Assembly: GCA_900660155.1 (NCBI GenBank)
Contig: CABFPE010000342.1
Span: 671,939 to 735,938, forward strand
DNA length: 64,000 nt
Direction of reading: 5' to 3'
Source of the DNA: Hofstenia miamia
Lineage: Eukaryota; Xenacoelomorpha; Acoela; Hofsteniidae
Shown here piece after piece: positions 60,640 through 64,000 of the stretch. The notes below the pieces were generated by a model. The model had not been told where the DNA came from. It searched no databases and was given only the letters and a program-made list of their open reading frames with translations. A program made the position numbers and the translations under genes. Within the stretch, counting starts at the first letter, position 1; the number at the start of each line of letters is the position of its first letter.

Positions 60640-63600
60640 ACTCCATTCCAATGGGGCATCCTGCAGATCTTGTAACACTTATGGCTATTTACCATGTGAA
60701 TGTGCATGAATTCTATTGAACACCGTCGACGACGAAATGGTTTGACAAAACTAAATTGAGCAAATTAATATATTAATGAAATTTCTTTTTTTTTTATTTC
60801 TAGGACTTGGGCAAAGTGATATATTAGATATCAAGAAATGTTTTTGACAAAATTAAGTTTAGCACAATAATTTTCAGACAAAGTTTTTACTTTGAATCTA
60901 GGATTCTAAGTTCATAATCTGACATGTTTGTTGTAAAAATTTTTTTAAACATGCAACATGATGATTTAATGAAAAATAATACATAGAACCATTTCATGCA
61001 TTTCCATTGTTTAGGGTGTCTATATATTTTTTATAATAAAATGTGATTTTGCAAAAATATTCATGTTAAATGCGTATACAAAGGATGCATTTAGTTTTTC
61101 AAATACAAAGTAAAAAAATATTGGCAAAACTTAATTTTATTGACATGGTAAAAAAAATTTTAATGCTGTAAACTTGATTTACAAAATAAAGTCAATGTCA
61201 TTTTCTAGAAAAATTACAATGCATATACATGTTGTTTTTACAGTGTTTTTATATTCACTTTATATCATTGTAGACTCTACACATCTGCTTAAAGAAAATA
61301 TAAAATGCAGTAATAAAATGATAATGTTTTTAATAGATCTTCTTCTTGTTCATATAATGAATTTTATCTATAGTTCAATGAACATTGATTATTCGTCATA
61401 GCTTCATCGTTGGATGGGAATGATGCAAGAAAAATCCGCAATGTGCATTTTTGTATGTTATAAATTTCACACCATTGCGTCTAAATTAATGGTTAATAAA
61501 CAAGTCATTATTAAAACAAGATGACGTTCACATTCAGTTAAAAATTGGAAAAAATTGAACAACAACAACAATGCGTTTATTTAAAATGAAATATATAAAT
61601 GGTTACAATTTAAGCAAATACTGTTTGAAATGTACAATAAAAACGTTATTTTTTAGAACAATATATATATATACAACTACAATTTAAATAAATTATATTA
61701 AAAATGTACAATAAAAAAGGTTTATATTTATAATAAAATGTATAAATAGTTAAAATATAAGCAAATACTGTCCAAAATGTACAATATAAAAGTTTCTATT
61801 TATGATGAAGTATATAAATGATCAAAATTCAACAAATGAAGTCAAAAATTTACCACAAAAAATGTTTGTATTTATGAAAGAAAATATAAACAACTACAAT
61901 TTAAGCAAATACTGCACGAATTTGCAACAAAAAACGTTTTTTTATGATGAAATATATCAACAATTACAATTTAAATAAATAATGATGTCAAAAATGTACA
62001 ACAATAACCGTTTTATTTTTGATGAAATATATAAACTATTAAAATTTAACAAAAATGATATCAAAAATTTACAATAAAAAACGTTTTTATTTATTATGAA
62101 GTATATAAATGATTAAAATTAAACAAATGATGTCAAAAATGTACTACAAAATCATTTTTATTTGCAATGAATTACGCAAGCAATTACAATTAAATAAATC
62201 ATTTATTTATGATGAAGCATATAATTCATTGAATTTCATATCAGATGGCAAGCCGTCAACAATTCATCAAAAAATACAATTGATTACATTTTTAAAAATA
62301 TTTGTAAAACTAACTAAGAATAATATCGCAAAAAAGTGTTAATAATAAAAACATGTGAAATATTAGAAATTTATTTATGGAAAAAGCCCACCACAAAGTT
62401 AGAAATCTTTCTACAAAGGGTCTTTTTCTTGTATGAATGTGAAATTCTATTATATTGACAGTATATTCATATGTCTACAAACTTGCATCTTTTCACAGAC
62501 AAAGTCAACATACATAATTCTTTATCTCATTGTTCAAATGTCAAATGTATTCAAGTATAAAATGTATATCTCACAATATGCAATTAGGAAAACCGGAATT
62601 TAACTCAATTTTCCTATTAAATGTTTTAAAATCATATAGAGATTTTTGAAATCAAATCTAACCTCGGCAAAGTTGCTAAAGCACAGTATTAGAGAGAATG
62701 CCAATATATTTTAGAGTTACAAATATTTCTCCACTATTTGAGAGCTTAAAATATATATTTTATTACTTGATCAAGCTCCATAGTTTGATGTATTGCTACG
62801 GGTATTAATATATCTGACACATTTTCTTTTGTTATGGTTTCATTAGTACATGTTTTACCACATTTGACATTTTTTCGTTTTGCATGGCGTTTTGACTTTG
62901 TATTCCCTCCCACTTTACGTTTCTAAAGGTAAAAATCTAGAAATAATATTATGAAAAAACCGCTAATAATCAAAATATGTAACAGAAGAAATCGACTTTA
63001 GATTTTAGAATGTTCTAAGTTTTGTTGTTTTTTGGATTTATTTTCTCCACGACCACGATGTGTGGTTAGAAATAATTCCCCCTTAAATATTTGATTTTCA
63101 ACAACTCTAATGCAAACTTTTTTGTTAGCAAAGATATTAAATGTGTACAAGTATTATGAAATTTTATAATATTTCACAATCACATGAAAAAACGTTAGTG
63201 ATATTAACTTATTAAAATGCAAAAAATAGCTTAAAGTGTTGAATAAATTCAACTGTCACCACTTCAATCGTCAGAGGCATTAAACACAATGAAAATTTCA
63301 TGACAGTTTTAACATAAACATTCAAAAACAAGAAAGAAAAACGTACAAACACTGAAATTTGACTATTCTTTATTGTATATTCAGATTTTATTTCATTATT
63401 TTGAAGCATGAATGGTTTTGTTTTTATGTGCTTTTTAAATATCGCACATAAATGCATATTCTGAGACATTCTACAAATTATATTATGTAGTTGAAAGATA
63501 AACTGTACAGTTTGCTGAAAACATTACACAATATATTGATGGTATAATAATTTTTTGTTTGTTCCTTAAATTTGATTTAATTTCTTTCTTGATGTATAAT

Positions 63601-63718
63601 GATTCAGCAATTAATGGATAATTAGTTTTAAGTAATATTTCAAAATTTTTTTTCTTAATTCGATGTTGATGTTATTGAATTTCTAAGTTTAGATGTCCTG
63701 ATATATGTTCATGAATTT
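60640..63718. mobile_element. Unnamed fold-back-like repeat, copy 2 (right part lost in gap)
   Basis: Collinear with 24160-28680: 'ggctatttaccat' near 60683, about one and a half of the roughly 110-bp units (60770-60930; copy 1 has three to four), the 'aataatacatagaac.attt.atgcatttccatt' block near 60975, about nine 72-bp units (61560-62230), then the core with 'attcatatgtctacaaacttgca' (62467) and 'atagagatttttgaaatcaaatct' (62636). The core lacks the stretch of copy 1 that contains the hAT element. The inverted right arm would lie in the n gap. CpG is better kept than in copy 1 (compare ccacgaccacgatgtg near 63045 with ccatgattgatatgtg near 28170). Confidence 0.7.
61560..62230 (+). repeat. 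Tandem array, about 72-bp units, copy 2
   Basis: About nine units with 'gatgaa.tatataaa', 'caatttaa.caaat' and 'aaa.cgttttt' blocks, same orientation as the left arm of copy 1. Confidence 0.8.
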
Positions 63719-64000
63719 NNNNNNNNNNNNNNNNNNNNNNNNNNNNNNNNNNNNNNNNNNNNNNNNNNNNNNNNNNNNNNNNNNNNNNNNNNNNNNNNNN
63801 NNNNNNNNNNNNNNNNNNNNNNNNNNNNNNNNNNNNNNNNNNNNNNNNNNNNNNNNNNNNNNNNNNNNNNNNNNNNNNNNNNNNNNNNNNNNNNNNNNNN
63901 NNNNNNNNNNNNNNNNNNNNNNNNNNNNNNNNNNNNNNNNNNNNNNNNNNNNNNNNNNNNNNNNNNNNNNNNNNNNNNNNNNNNNNNNNNNNNNNNNNNN
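63719..64000. other. Assembly gap
   Basis: Run of n to the window end. It probably hides the inverted tandem arm of the second fold-back-like copy. Confidence 0.99.

Overview
The window is an AT-rich (about 70 percent A+T by eye), CpG-poor, intron- and repeat-dominated stretch of a large invertebrate genome. The content (Ty3/gypsy LTR elements, Penelope-like elements, jockey/CR1-type LINEs, mariner and hAT DNA transposons, many (TA)n arrays) fits an animal such as an arthropod or another large-genome invertebrate, but nothing here fixes the phylum. Single n bases at 2433, 2822, 22891 and 23601 and a run of n from 63719 show a draft assembly.

The one host gene I can recognise runs on the plus strand from about 13.3 kb to at least 47.7 kb, perhaps to 59.3 kb. 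It is a SID-1/SIDT-family transmembrane protein (dsRNA/nucleic-acid transport, CREST superfamily). Exons at 13311-13352, 17210-17350, 21519-21615, 45704-45840 and 47585-47675 have good splice sites and compatible phases, and the last four encode recognisable SIDT segments. Very short exon candidates follow at 51095, 52940, 55810, 56488 and 59314. The exon expected to carry the family's S-x3-H 'CYHxCP' segment was not found in the 24-kb intron between 21615 and 45704. The 5' ectodomain exons and the 3' half of the gene are not visible.

The rest is mostly transposon debris. From left to right: a gypsy pol fossil with a 3' LTR-like region (1-2.5 kb); a LINE (3.3-5.4 kb); a minus-strand gypsy gag/protease fossil (5.4-8.9 kb) with a plus-strand mariner inside it; a 2-kb element bounded by a 13-bp inverted repeat (9.5-11.5 kb); an internally deleted mariner beside a Penelope-like element (15.2-16.8 kb); an LTR-like copy (18.8-19.2 kb); an assembly-induced 203-bp duplication bracketing a LINE piece (22.7-23.8 kb); a 5.3-kb fold-back-like repeat with tandem arrays on both arms, interrupted by a 1,043-bp hAT element (24.2-29.5 kb); an LTR-type fossil (31.8-33.1 kb); a roughly 10.3-kb gypsy fossil with two diverged LTRs and further insertions (34.1-44.4 kb); an LTR plus gag-like fossil (48.0-49.4 kb) facing a minus-strand LINE endonuclease (49.7-51.0 kb); a perfect 192-bp hAT MITE (52.3 kb); a CpG-bearing segment with a 49-codon ORF (53.5-54.1 kb); and a second, less CpG-decayed copy of the fold-back-like repeat (60.6-63.7 kb).

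The most interesting items are the SIDT gene with its probable micro-exon run, the missing catalytic-motif exon beside an assembly error, and the unnamed fold-back repeat family present twice. All assignments are by reading; no alignment or search was run.
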